Shown piece after piece: positions 1 through 7,858 of a stretch of 64,000 bases of DNA (position 1 is its first letter; every line of letters begins with the position of its first letter). The stretch comes from Thermomicrobiales bacterium (GTDB taxonomy: Bacteria > Chloroflexota > Chloroflexia > Thermomicrobiales > UBA6265), in NCBI GenBank assembly GCA_030447415.1, contig JAUJOZ010000002.1:1-64000 (forward strand), in the 5' to 3' direction. The notes beneath the pieces are model-generated. The model made no database searches. It saw nothing but the letters and a program-made list of their open reading frames with translations, and was not told the origin of the DNA. Made by a program: the position numbers and the translations under genes.

Positions 1-209
1 TCACCGGGGGCATTGGTCGCTTCGCGGACGAGACGGCGTACCTGGCCGGCTAGGGCCGCCGCCGCCGGGAACGACCAGCGACGGACGTGTAGCAGGCGGT
101 CGCCGGAGAGCCAGCCCCGAGCGAGGATCCACCGATCGTCAGCGCGCTCGGCCAAAAGGACCACGGTCCGGTCGCGCCAGGCGAAGACCGGCCCGGCAGC
201 GGTTGTCAT
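1..209 (-). CDS. Hypothetical protein, N-terminal fragment cut by the window edge
   Basis: Reading leftward from an ATG at 209, 69 codons stay open to the window edge, beginning MTTAAGPVFAWRDRTVVLLA. The rest of the gene lies outside the window. No domain is recognised. The composition (alternating hydrophobic and acidic or arginine residues, no stop) looks like a real protein, whereas the plus-strand frame over the same bases is Arg/Ser-rich shadow. No convincing Shine-Dalgarno is visible. The 226 bases between it and the next gene hold nothing I can name. Confidence 0.45.
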   Translation of the reverse strand, partial: MTTAAGPVFAWRDRTVVLLAERADDRWILARGWLSGDRLLHVRRWSFPAAAALAGQVRRLVREATNAPG

Positions 210-435
210 TGGCCGGTCGGCCGGTGGCACATCGTTACGGTCGCATTCGTCCACGCGTGGTCCCTGGTTAGCGTATTAGGCGGCGGACAACATCATCGTT
301 CGACACGAAGCCGGACCTGAGCCGCAGGGGCTGACGCCGGGTCCTCGCGCCGAACGCGTCACCGGAGGAGGACAAGGTAGCAGGCTGGCTCCGCACCGTC
401 TTTGGGCGCGGCGACCAAGGGATGCCTGAGTCCAA

Positions 436-1350
436 TTAGGCGGGGCGCGTCGGTCGGGTGGCTGCAAGGTCGCTGAGGAGGTCGGACCCGAGCGGCGCAG
501 GGGCGGCGGGGTCCCACGGCAGACGGACGCGGACGAAGTGCTCCCGCGAAAGGTGGGCCTCCCGGTGCTCCTCTGGCATGCCGCTCAGGGGGCCGCCTTC
601 GCCGGTTTGGGTCCGGTGGGCCGCGATGGCGCGACCTTTGACCTCACGGTGTGGGGAAACATCGATCACCGTCGTGATCGCCGCGGCCGGAGTGCCGAGA
701 CGGTCGCGCTGCTTCCGCGGCAGATCCCGCAACGGACCGTCTGGTCGGTCGACCAGCCGCTGCATCCGCTCCCGCGGGATGGTCGCGTAGTAGAGGCTCG
801 GAGTTCGCCACGGCGCGAAGACGCCCGAAAGGCACGCCGGATCGGCGGCGGCGTGGACGGCGGCGGTGGCGGCGCGGTGGATGGCGACGTGGTCCGGGTG
901 GCCGTAGAGCCCATCGGGCCCGAAGGTGATGACCGTGCTCAGCTGGACCGCTCGCACATGCGGCACCAACTTGGAGACGACATCCTGGACGGGCGCCCGC
1001 ATGAAGGCGTGCCGATCGGCATTTTCTGGCGCGCCGGCCATGCCGGAATCGCGGTAGTCGAGGAACCGGATGTCGCGGACGCCAACGATGGCCATCGCGG
1101 CCCTGAGCTCTTGTTCGCGGACCGCACCGAGGACGTCTGGGGTGTCGAGGTGAGGGATGCCGGTCTTGCCGCCCTCCCCGCGCGTCGCCGAGATCGCGAC
1201 TGCGTCGATGCCGAGCGCCATCGCGGCGGCCACCGTGCCGGCGGACGTGAACGTCTCGTCGTCGGGGTGGGCAAAGATGAGGAGGAGCGGGCCGTACGAG
1301 GCTGGGACCCACCGTGCCGCGCGCCCCTCCGCCGTGTCCATTTGGCTCAC
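436..1350 (-). CDS. PIG-L (LmbE-like) family deacetylase
   Basis: A 304-residue protein with the zinc-binding AHPDDE motif at residues 27-32 and a second metal-ligand motif, GHPDHVAIH, in the middle. Both are hallmarks of the PIG-L/LmbE N-acetylglucosamine deacetylase family, which includes MshB and BshB of low-molecular-weight thiol synthesis as well as glycan and antibiotic deacetylases. It has no signal peptide, so it is probably cytoplasmic. The start is either GTG 1350 or the ATG three codons in; neither has a clear ribosome binding site. It lies 42 bases downstream of the glutaredoxin-like gene on the same strand and may be co-transcribed. The exact substrate cannot be read from the sequence. 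Confidence 0.85.
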   Translation of the reverse strand: MSQMDTAEGRAARWVPASYGPLLLIFAHPDDETFTSAGTVAAAMALGIDAVAISATRGEGGKTGIPHLDTPDVLGAVREQELRAAMAIVGVRDIRFLDYRDSGMAGAPENADRHAFMRAPVQDVVSKLVPHVRAVQLSTVITFGPDGLYGHPDHVAIHRAATAAVHAAADPACLSGVFAPWRTPSLYYATIPRERMQRLVDRPDGPLRDLPRKQRDRLGTPAAAITTVIDVSPHREVKGRAIAAHRTQTGEGGPLSGMPEEHREAHLSREHFVRVRLPWDPAAPAPLGSDLLSDLAATRPTRPA

Positions 1351-1392
1351 TGGCCGGCGACGACCCGCGGGAGCAGTGACGGGCGGGTCCGC

Positions 1393-1704
1393 CTACCCAC
1401 CGCGGGCTGCGCCTACCTCGCTCAGCAATGCGAGGAGTTCGGCGTCATCTGGCTCCGCCACAATCGGACCGTCGGCGCCGAGCACGATCGTCGGCAACCG
1501 GCGAAGCCCGCCGTTCTGAGCCTTCACCCACTCCGTCGCTTCGTCGCTTCGGTCGACGTCGACGAAGTCATACGGCACCCGCAGGTGGTCGAGCAGTGCC
1601 ACGGAGCGCTTGGTGTCACCGCACCAGGTCGCCCCGTAGACGGTGACTCCGTCTCCCGTCGGCGCGCCGTTCGCATGGATCGCGACCGCATCCCTGATCG
1701 TCAT
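1393..1704 (-). CDS. Glutaredoxin-like protein with a monothiol CGDT site
   Basis: A 103-residue thioredoxin-fold protein. ATG 1704 is chosen because the protein then starts just before the first beta strand (VTVYGATWCGDTKRS, residues 21-35). The open frame runs much further upstream, but only as shadow of the kinase gene. It has the TVYG strand, the WCGD active-site turn, a cis-proline (LPTIV, residues 70-74) and a DVD strand end. The second active-site residue is Thr instead of Cys, so it would act by a monothiol mechanism or be a mycoredoxin-like variant. It sits between the FGGY kinase and a PIG-L deacetylase on the same strand. Confidence 0.8.
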   Translation of the reverse strand: MTIRDAVAIHANGAPTGDGVTVYGATWCGDTKRSVALLDHLRVPYDFVDVDRSDEATEWVKAQNGGLRRLPTIVLGADGPIVAEPDDAELLALLSEVGAARGG

Positions 1705-1769
1705 GATGTCGTACCCCCGGGTGAGATCGACCCGCCCGCACCGCACCGGCTCGGGCGGGCTAATACTAC

Positions 1770-1784
1770 CATTCGGGAAGTTAC
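1770..1784. promoter_or_regulatory. Shared 15-base motif upstream of the glutaredoxin-like gene
   Basis: Plus-strand CATTCGGGAAGTTAC lies just after the kinase stop codon and about 65 bases upstream of the glutaredoxin-like start. It matches the element at 3545-3559 (CATTTGGGAAGTAAC) in 13 of 15 positions. It could be a common operator or a coincidence; no binding protein is implied. Confidence 0.25.
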
Positions 1785-3329
1785 TTACGCCACGGAGTCG
1801 CGACCGTCCGTCGCGAAGAGCGCCGCCTCTAACTGCGCCTGCCGTTCGAGGCCGGCCCGGTAGCTGGCGTGGCGCTCGGCGTCGGGGCCGTAGGACTGGG
1901 CGCCCGCGGCCGGTTCCGGCGCCGACCCGAGGTTCGCTTCGGGCAGGGCGCCGATCGCCTCCAACGCACAGAGGGCGGCGCCGCGCGCCGAAGCCTCCTC
2001 TTCCGGCGGCAACGCGAGGACCTCGTGGCCCAGGGTGTCGGCGACGATCTGGAGCCAGGTCGGTGAGCGGAGGATGGCACCGCCGTTGGCGACGATCGTG
2101 TGGGGATCGGCGGCCAGCGGGCGAACGTCGTCGTAGACGCGGGCAAGGCGGTAGGCGACCGCTTCCATCCCCGCCCGCAGCAGGTGCTCGGCTCGGGTCG
2201 CTAGGGTGAGTCCGGCGATGACGCCCGACGCTTGATCGTGCCAGCCGGGGGCACGCTCGCCGGCCACGAAGGGAAGCATCGTGAGGCCGTGACCATCGGG
2301 CGGCAGGGACGCGGCGGCTTCCATGTCCGCGGGGCCGAGGTCGACGCCGACCAGCCCGGCGAGCCAGGCGAGAACGTTGCCGCCATTGCTGACGGCGCCG
2401 CCGACGACATAGCGCTCGCCATCCATCCGGTAGCTCCACAGGTCGGGTGGAACGGGAGGGCGCGGCGAATCGGCCGGGACGACGATGCGCAACGCACCCG
2501 AGGTGCCGACGGTCAATGCGATCCGGTCGGGGGCGACCGCGCCGCTGCCGACGTTGGCACAGGCGCCGTCGCCGAGCGCGGGGTACCAGGGGATGCCGGC
2601 GAGCCCCGGCCACCGTGCGGCGAACTCCGGCCGCAAGGGCGGCATGACCTCGTCCCGATCGACGAGCCGCGGCAGCCGAGCCAACGCGACGCCGAGGAGG
2701 GCCGCGAGCTCCGCGTCCCAGGTCAGCCGGTGGACGTCGAGCAGCCCGGTGCCGGAGGCGCTGGAAAACGAGGCGGCGGGATCGTCGTGGAGGCGCGCGC
2801 CGACGTACTCGGCGAACGACACCCAGCGGGCGACCCCGCGAACGATCTGTGGACGGCTCGCCGCGAGCCAGCGTAGCTTGGCGGGCCAGTAGCTGGAATG
2901 GAAACGGCAACCGGTGCGCGCCTGGATGCCGGCCGCGTTGTCTCCCAGTTCACGGCGCAGCCCCGCCGCGTCGCTGGCCGAGCGGGTGTCGGCCCACATC
3001 AGGAGGGGAGTCACGGGCTCGTCGCGCCGGTCGAGCCCGAGCAGGCTGTGCCAGAAGCACGACACGCCGACCGCCGCAATCTCGGCGGCACGGTCGGCGG
3101 CGCGAACGAGGGCGCCGTCGACGCAGCGGAGCAGCAGGTCGAACAGCGGCGGGGCGTCCGTTTCCACCCCGCCGTCCGATGTCGTGCGCAGCGCGTGGGG
3201 CAGTTGCTCCTCGCTCCCGGCGACGGCGCGACCGCTCCTGTCGAACACGAGGGCTCGCAGTGACGAGGTGCCGAGGTCGAGGGCGAGCACCAGCGGCGCG
3301 TCGGCCTCGGCGAGGGAAACGGTCGGCAT
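1785..3329 (-). CDS. FGGY-family carbohydrate kinase (gluconokinase/xylulokinase-like)
   Basis: A 514-residue protein, the usual length for FGGY kinases, which phosphorylate a sugar or polyol with ATP. The N-terminal ATPase phosphate loop LALDLGTSSLRALVFD lies at about residues 14-29. The first half holds a substrate-side motif (MWADTRS). The second half has LTVGTSGALR (adenosine-phosphate motif) and VANGGAILRSPTWLQIVAD, which is typical of gluconate and xylulose kinases. The short linker to Ala- and Pro-rich C-terminal residues is unremarkable. ATG 3329 starts the conserved N terminus. It is transcribed away from the F420 oxidoreductase at 3590, with a 260-base divergent spacer. The sugar substrate is not determinable from motifs alone; gluconate is the best guess. 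Confidence 0.85.
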   Translation of the reverse strand: MPTVSLAEADAPLVLALDLGTSSLRALVFDRSGRAVAGSEEQLPHALRTTSDGGVETDAPPLFDLLLRCVDGALVRAADRAAEIAAVGVSCFWHSLLGLDRRDEPVTPLLMWADTRSASDAAGLRRELGDNAAGIQARTGCRFHSSYWPAKLRWLAASRPQIVRGVARWVSFAEYVGARLHDDPAASFSSASGTGLLDVHRLTWDAELAALLGVALARLPRLVDRDEVMPPLRPEFAARWPGLAGIPWYPALGDGACANVGSGAVAPDRIALTVGTSGALRIVVPADSPRPPVPPDLWSYRMDGERYVVGGAVSNGGNVLAWLAGLVGVDLGPADMEAAASLPPDGHGLTMLPFVAGERAPGWHDQASGVIAGLTLATRAEHLLRAGMEAVAYRLARVYDDVRPLAADPHTIVANGGAILRSPTWLQIVADTLGHEVLALPPEEEASARGAALCALEAIGALPEANLGSAPEPAAGAQSYGPDAERHASYRAGLERQAQLEAALFATDGRDSVA

Positions 3330-3540
3330 CGGGCGCTCCCGGGTATGGGGTGCTGGGTATTGGATGTTGGAGGAGTATAGCGGGGCAGGGCCGTGGTGGA
3401 CGTTAACTCCCCGGCCCCGACTTGCCGGGAGGGGGTTCGGGCGCGTGCGTTTCGCGTTCGTGGCGCAGCGGTCGGCAGTGGTCCTCCCTTCAGCGCTGGA
3501 CGGGCGCTGGAGGTACCCCTAGCAGCGGGCGACGTTCACG

Positions 3541-3559
3541 GTTACATTTGGGAAGTAAC
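3541..3559. promoter_or_regulatory. Inverted repeat GTTAC-N9-GTAAC in the kinase/LLM divergent spacer
   Basis: GTTAC at 3541-3545 and GTAAC at 3555-3559 form a short inverted repeat 30 bases upstream of the LLM oxidoreductase start. The right-hand 15 bases recur, nearly identical, at 1770-1784. This is a candidate operator for a local regulator. Confidence 0.3.
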
Positions 3560-3589
3560 GGCGGCGTGGGGGCCGAGGGAGGATCGTCA

Positions 3590-4498
3590 ATGCGGCTCGG
3601 TCTTCAGGTCAACCGGTTCGCGCAGCCCGGTGGCGACGCGGCCATCGGCCCGGCGTTCGCCGACATCGCCGGGCGGGCCGAGGACGCGGGCTTCGCTTCG
3701 CTCTGGGTGATGGATCACTTCTTCCAGATTCCGATGGTCGGCCCGGCGGACGAACCGATGCTGGAAGGCTATGCGGCGCTTGCGTTCGCGGCGGGCGTCA
3801 CTCGGCGGATCACGCTGGGGACGATGGTGACCGGCGTCACCTACCGCCACCCCGCGGTGCTCGTGAAGACGGCGACGACTCTCGATGTGCTGTCCGGCGG
3901 CCGGGCCTACCTTGGCATCGGAGCCGCGTGGTTCGAGCGGGAGCACGCGGGGTTGGGGGTGCCGTTCCCACCCGTGAAGGAGCGGTTCGAGCGGCTGGAG
4001 GAAACGCTCCAGATCGCCCACCAGATGTGGCGCGGCGAGGCAGCACCGTACGAGGGGCGGCACTACCGACTGACCGAGACGCTGTGCCGACCGCTGTCCG
4101 TGAGCCAGCCCCATCCGCCGATCCTGATCGGCGGGGGCGGGGAGCAGAAGACCCTGCGTCTCGTGGCGCGTTACGCCGACGCGTGCAATCTCTTCGCGCT
4201 GGACCTTGATCAGGTGCGCCGCAAGCTCGACGTGCTGCGCGGCCACTGCGAAACGGAAGGCCGCCCGTACGAGGCGATCGAGAAGACGACCATCGGCGGC
4301 TTGCCGCGCATCACCCGTGATGGCGGCGACGGCACCGTTACGCCGTCCCAGGTGATCGAGCGGCTGGGGCAATTGGCGGAATTGGGGATCGATCACCACC
4401 TGATCGGCATGCCGTCGGTGGGAGACTCCGCTGGGCTCGACCTGATCGGCGCCGAGGTCGTGCCCCAAGCCCAACAGCTTGCCGCCGCCGGTCGGTGA
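3590..4498 (+). CDS. LLM-class F420-dependent oxidoreductase
   Basis: A 302-residue luciferase-like monooxygenase (TIM barrel). The start MRLGLQVNRFAQPGG at ATG 3590 is preceded by AGGGAGGA at 3577-3584. Family features seen are the WVMDHFFQ strand (residues 40-47), RITLGTMVTGVTYRHPA, VLSGGRAYLGIGAAW and PPILIGGGGEQKTLRLVARYAD, which forms the cofactor pocket of F420-type members. It uses F420 for hydride transfer to an unknown substrate. The next gene, a PPOX protein, overlaps its stop (GTGA), so both are probably translated together, and the F420 biosynthesis operon follows. Confidence 0.9.
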   Translation: MRLGLQVNRFAQPGGDAAIGPAFADIAGRAEDAGFASLWVMDHFFQIPMVGPADEPMLEGYAALAFAAGVTRRITLGTMVTGVTYRHPAVLVKTATTLDVLSGGRAYLGIGAAWFEREHAGLGVPFPPVKERFERLEETLQIAHQMWRGEAAPYEGRHYRLTETLCRPLSVSQPHPPILIGGGGEQKTLRLVARYADACNLFALDLDQVRRKLDVLRGHCETEGRPYEAIEKTTIGGLPRITRDGGDGTVTPSQVIERLGQLAELGIDHHLIGMPSVGDSAGLDLIGAEVVPQAQQLAAAGR

Positions 4499-4920
4499 GG
4501 GGGCGAGGCGTGACGCTCAGCGATTGGGCGCGGGCGTTCCTGGCGGAGACCCGGTTCGCGACCCTGGCGACAATCAACCCGGACGGTACCCCGCAGCAGA
4601 CGGTGATGTGGTACATGCTCCGCGGCGATCACGTGCTGATGAACACCAAGCGCGGCCGCCACAAGGACCGCAACCTGCTGCGCGACCGGCGCGTCTCGAT
4701 CTGCGTCGAAGACGGCTATCGCTATATCACCATCGCGGGCGAGGTTGAACTGGTCGAGGATCCGATCGTGGCTCACGCCGACATCAAGGCGCTCGCGGTC
4801 CGCTACCACGGTCCTAAGCGGGGCGAGACGATGGCGCGCGACTCGTTCGCGGCCGAGGAGCGCGTCTCGATCCTGCTGCCGATTCGGGATGTCGTGGAGC
4901 GTGGGCTCGAACGCGAGTAG
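4495..4920 (+). CDS. PPOX-class F420-dependent oxidoreductase
   Basis: A 141-residue split-beta-barrel protein of the pyridoxamine 5'-phosphate oxidase fold (the TIGR03618-type F420 family). Typical signature parts are FLAETRFATLATINPDGTP near the N terminus, MWYMLRGDHVLMNTKRGR, RVSICVEDGYRYITIAGEVE and the closing IVAHADIKALAVRYHG helix. GTG 4495 overlaps the stop of the upstream gene; GTG 4510, five codons later, is an equally reasonable start. It probably reduces an unsaturated substrate with F420H2 or binds F420. Its position between an LLM F420 enzyme and cofD supports F420 rather than FMN. Confidence 0.85.
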   Translation: MRGRGVTLSDWARAFLAETRFATLATINPDGTPQQTVMWYMLRGDHVLMNTKRGRHKDRNLLRDRRVSICVEDGYRYITIAGEVELVEDPIVAHADIKALAVRYHGPKRGETMARDSFAAEERVSILLPIRDVVERGLERE

Positions 4921-5009
4921 AGAAGCAGCAGGCGTCAGGCGCCAAGCGGCAGCTGCCAGGAGACGGAGTTCGCGGATGCCCGGTTGGTGTGTCAAGCGTA
5001 CGGCCGACC

Positions 5010-5028
5010 GGGGGCAATCGCGGCCCCC
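5010..5028 (+). terminator. GC hairpin between the PPOX gene and cofD
   Basis: GGGGGC (5010-5015) and GCCCCC (5023-5028) form a 6-bp stem with a 7-base loop in the 153-base spacer. There is no T-run, so it may be a weak terminator or just a GC-rich hairpin. Confidence 0.25.
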
Positions 5029-5073
5029 CTTCGGCCACCTATCGCCTGCCGGCCGACCTGTTTCGGGACTGCG

Positions 5074-6057
5074 GTGATTGTCGCGCTGGCGGGCGGAGTC
5101 GGGGGAGCGAAGCTGGCCCAGGGGTTGGCGCTGGCTCTGCCGGCGGGTGATCTCACGGTGGTCGCTAACACGGCCGATGACTTCGACCTCTATGGATTGC
5201 GGATTTGCCCCGATCTCGACACCGTCCTCTATACGCTCGCCGGTCTGGCCGATCCCGTGCAGGGCTGGGGCATCGCGGACGACACCTTTCATACGCTCGG
5301 GGCCATTGCCCGTTACGGGCGGGAGCCGTGGTTCCGCCTGGGCGACCAGGACTTCGCCACGCACGTCCTGCGCACCGAGCGCCTGCGCCAAGGCGCGACG
5401 TTGACCCAGGTGATCGCGGAGTTTGCTGCGGCTCTCGGCGTCCAAACGCGCCTCCTGCCAATGACCGACGATCCCGTCGCCACGTTCGTCGACACGCCGG
5501 AAGGAAGGCTGGGATTCCAGGACTACTTCGTCGCTCGACGTCAGGCGGACGACGTGCTCGGCGTCGTCTTCGCCGGCGCGGACGCGGCGCGACTGCCAAT
5601 CGGCGTGGCGGCGGCGATGGCGGAGGCGGAGCTGATCGTCATCTGTCCCTCCAACCCGATTGTCAGCATTGGCCCGATCCTGGCAGTGCCGGGCCTGCGG
5701 CAGGCCCTTCTCGCGGCGCGGGCACCGGTCGTCGCCGTCAGCCCGATCGTCGGCGGCAAGGCGCTAAAAGGACCGGCCGACCGGATGCTGGCGACGTTGG
5801 GACACGAGGTATCGGCCGCCGGCGTCGCGTCCCTCTACGCGCCCGATGGTCTCGTCGACGGTCTCGTCATTGACGTGCAGGACCGTGCGCTCGCGACCCG
5901 GATCGAGTCGCTCGGGATGCGCGTGCTCGTGACCCCGACGATCATGGGCGGTGCGGAGGATCGGCGTCGCCTGGCGGAGGAGACGCTGGGCTTCGGTCGG
6001 ACCTTGGCCACGGAAAATCCGAGTGCGCCGCTCGCCGCCGGGGAGGTGGGGGCGTGA
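5074..6057 (+). CDS. cofD: 2-phospho-L-lactate transferase CofD/FbiA (F420 biosynthesis)
   Basis: A 327-residue enzyme that joins the activated lactate (or enolpyruvate) phosphate to the deazaflavin Fo, giving F420-0 or its dehydro form. GTG 5074 is chosen because the family begins exactly with the strand and glycine loop seen here (IVALAGGVGGAKLAQGL, residues 2-18). Other family features are VVANTADDFDLYGL, CPDLDTVLYTLAG, WGIADDTF, ICPSNPIVSIGPIL and the SPIVGGKALKGPADRM stretch. The upstream in-frame extension has no family similarity. It ends in GTGA overlapping cofC, so the operon is translationally coupled. Confidence 0.95.
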   Translation: MIVALAGGVGGAKLAQGLALALPAGDLTVVANTADDFDLYGLRICPDLDTVLYTLAGLADPVQGWGIADDTFHTLGAIARYGREPWFRLGDQDFATHVLRTERLRQGATLTQVIAEFAAALGVQTRLLPMTDDPVATFVDTPEGRLGFQDYFVARRQADDVLGVVFAGADAARLPIGVAAAMAEAELIVICPSNPIVSIGPILAVPGLRQALLAARAPVVAVSPIVGGKALKGPADRMLATLGHEVSAAGVASLYAPDGLVDGLVIDVQDRALATRIESLGMRVLVTPTIMGGAEDRRRLAEETLGFGRTLATENPSAPLAAGEVGA

Positions 6058-6803
6058 GGTCCGATGGCAGCGGCGAGGTGGCGGTGGTGGTTCCCGTGCG
6101 CGGGCTGCGCGGCGGAAAGACGCGGCTCGCCGGGGCGCTGCCGGTCGAGGCGCGGGAAGCGCTCGTTCGGCGGATGCTGCGGGGCGTGGTCCGCGCCGCG
6201 GGCGAGTCGGGAGCCGTCGGCACGATCATGGTCGTCTCGCCCGACGCGGACGCCCTTGCCTTCGCCGCGGAGCTTGGTGCCAGCGTGGTGCCGCTGAGGC
6301 AAGACATCACGACGCCAGGTCTCAACGCGGCTGCGGCGACCGGGCGAGATTGGGCGCGGGCTCGACAGGCCGCGGCCGTGCTCGTCCTGCTTGGCGACCT
6401 ACCCCTCCTCGGCGCGGCGGACGTGAGCGATTTGGTCTATCACCCGAGCGGCGTTCGGTTGGTGCTGGCGCCGGATCGCCACGGCACGGGTACCAACGCG
6501 CTCCTCCTTCGCTTCGACCGGGCTGATGAGGACGCGCACCGGTTCCAGTTCCGGTTCGGTCTGGACAGCTATGCCGAGCACGCCGGGGAGGCGCACCGTC
6601 TAGGCATGATGTTCGCCACCCATATCGCCCCGGGGACCGCGCTCGATCTGGACACGCTCCAGGACCTCCAGCTCTTGGGGGATGGCGATTGGATGATCGG
6701 AGAGGGGGCCGAATGGCTGGGAGTCGGCGAGCGGGGGGGTGAAACGGGCGCCACGCCGGTGCCCAGTGGCGGCCCGGCTCGAGGGGAGGCGCGCGACCGG
6801 TGA
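6054..6803 (+). CDS. cofC: Phospholactate/phosphoenolpyruvate guanylyltransferase CofC/FbiD
   Basis: A 249-residue nucleotidyltransferase that activates 2-phospho-L-lactate or, in the revised bacterial pathway, phosphoenolpyruvate with GTP for CofD. It shows the nucleotide-binding start VVVPVRGLRGGKTRLAG (residues 11-27), MVVSPDADALAFAAELGA, the acidic metal site LLGDLPLLGAADV and the APDRHGTGTNALLL motif typical of CofC. The C-terminal 40 residues are low-complexity and dispensable-looking. GTG 6054 overlaps the cofD stop and GTG 6800 of cofE overlaps its own stop, which implies stoichiometric coupled translation. Which three-carbon donor is used cannot be decided from sequence. Confidence 0.92.
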   Translation: MRSDGSGEVAVVVPVRGLRGGKTRLAGALPVEAREALVRRMLRGVVRAAGESGAVGTIMVVSPDADALAFAAELGASVVPLRQDITTPGLNAAAATGRDWARARQAAAVLVLLGDLPLLGAADVSDLVYHPSGVRLVLAPDRHGTGTNALLLRFDRADEDAHRFQFRFGLDSYAEHAGEAHRLGMMFATHIAPGTALDLDTLQDLQLLGDGDWMIGEGAEWLGVGERGGETGATPVPSGGPARGEARDR

Positions 6804-7675
6804 GTCGATCCGTCGTCCCCGAGCCCCCATCCCTGACTCCGTATTCGCCAGCGGAGCTGCGGCTGCTCGCTCTGGGCGGCATCCCGGAGGTGCGGCCAGG
6901 GGACGACGTGGCCTGGCTGATCGGGGACGCGATTGAGCGGTCGGGCACCGGGTTGGAGGCGGGTGACATCCTCGTCGTCACCCACAAGATCGTCAGCAAG
7001 GCGGAAGGGCGGCTGGTGCGGCTGGCGGAGATCGAGCCGTCGCCGGTGGCCCGGCGGTTCGCGGAGCGCTACGGCAAGGACCCGCGCCAGGTCGAGGTGG
7101 TGCTGCGCGAAAGTCGGCGGATCGTCCGCATGGACCGAGGCGTGCTCATTGCGGAAACGGAGCATGGGCTGATCTGCGCGAATGCGGGGGTCGACGCGTC
7201 CAACGTCGCGCCCGACACCGTTTGCCTCTTGCCGCTCGATCCCGACGCCTCCGCAGCCCGCCTCCGCGCCGAGATTGGGAAACGGTTCGGCTTCGCGATC
7301 GACATCGATCAAGTGCCGCCGACGGACGCAGCTTGGTCCCCGGCCCTTGGTCCTCCGCCGGCCACGGCGCCCGGCGTGATCGTTTCCGATTCGTTCGGAC
7401 GGCCGTGGCGCAACGGGATCGTCAACGTCGCGATCGGGGTAGCGGGGCTGGCACCGCTGGCGGACTACCGCGGCCGGTACGACCAAGCCGGCTACGAGCT
7501 GCACGTCTCCGTGCTAGCGGTGGCCGACGAGCTAGCCGCGGCCGCGGAGTTGGTGATGAACAAGCTGGATGCCCGCCCGGTCGTCCTTGTCCGCGGATAC
7601 GTCCCGCCAACTGAGGGGCTGGCCGGCACCGGACGGGACCTGATCCTGGACCCGGAGCGAGATCTGTTCCGGTAG
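6800..7675 (+). CDS. cofE: Coenzyme F420-0:L-glutamate ligase CofE
   Basis: A 291-residue GTP-dependent ligase that adds glutamates to F420-0. Family features are GDDVAWLIGDAI, DILVVTHKIVSKAEGRLV (residues 54-71), ETEHGLICANAGVDASNV, VIVSDSFGRPWRNGIVNVAIG and VMNKLDARPVVLVRGY. It has the length of the stand-alone archaeal-type enzyme and lacks the C-terminal nitroreductase domain of mycobacterial FbiB. A nitroreductase of that general kind lies 5.6 kb downstream, fused to a PPOX domain. About 20 Pro/Ala-rich residues before VIVSDSFG look like a lineage-specific loop. GTG 6800 overlaps the end of cofC. Confidence 0.95.
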   Translation: MSRSVVPEPPSLTPYSPAELRLLALGGIPEVRPGDDVAWLIGDAIERSGTGLEAGDILVVTHKIVSKAEGRLVRLAEIEPSPVARRFAERYGKDPRQVEVVLRESRRIVRMDRGVLIAETEHGLICANAGVDASNVAPDTVCLLPLDPDASAARLRAEIGKRFGFAIDIDQVPPTDAAWSPALGPPPATAPGVIVSDSFGRPWRNGIVNVAIGVAGLAPLADYRGRYDQAGYELHVSVLAVADELAAAAELVMNKLDARPVVLVRGYVPPTEGLAGTGRDLILDPERDLFR

Positions 7676-7858
7676 CTCGCAGGGTTCAGCGGTCCGCGAT
7701 CAGTTCCCGGCTTTGTACGGTGAGCCTTTGGTGGACACGGAACGGCGGACGGAGGACGGGACTAGGTCACCACCGATCATGACCGGGCGATGTCGATCGA
7801 CGCGAACCCGGCAGTTGGTGGCTGACTGCTGATCGCTTGCGACGAAGGAGCGAATCTC

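Noticed and set aside
538..1863. A 441-residue plus-strand frame opposite the PIG-L and glutaredoxin genes
   Set aside because: Shadow of the minus-strand genes: Arg/Gly/Asp-rich and without domains, while the minus strand has clear motifs.
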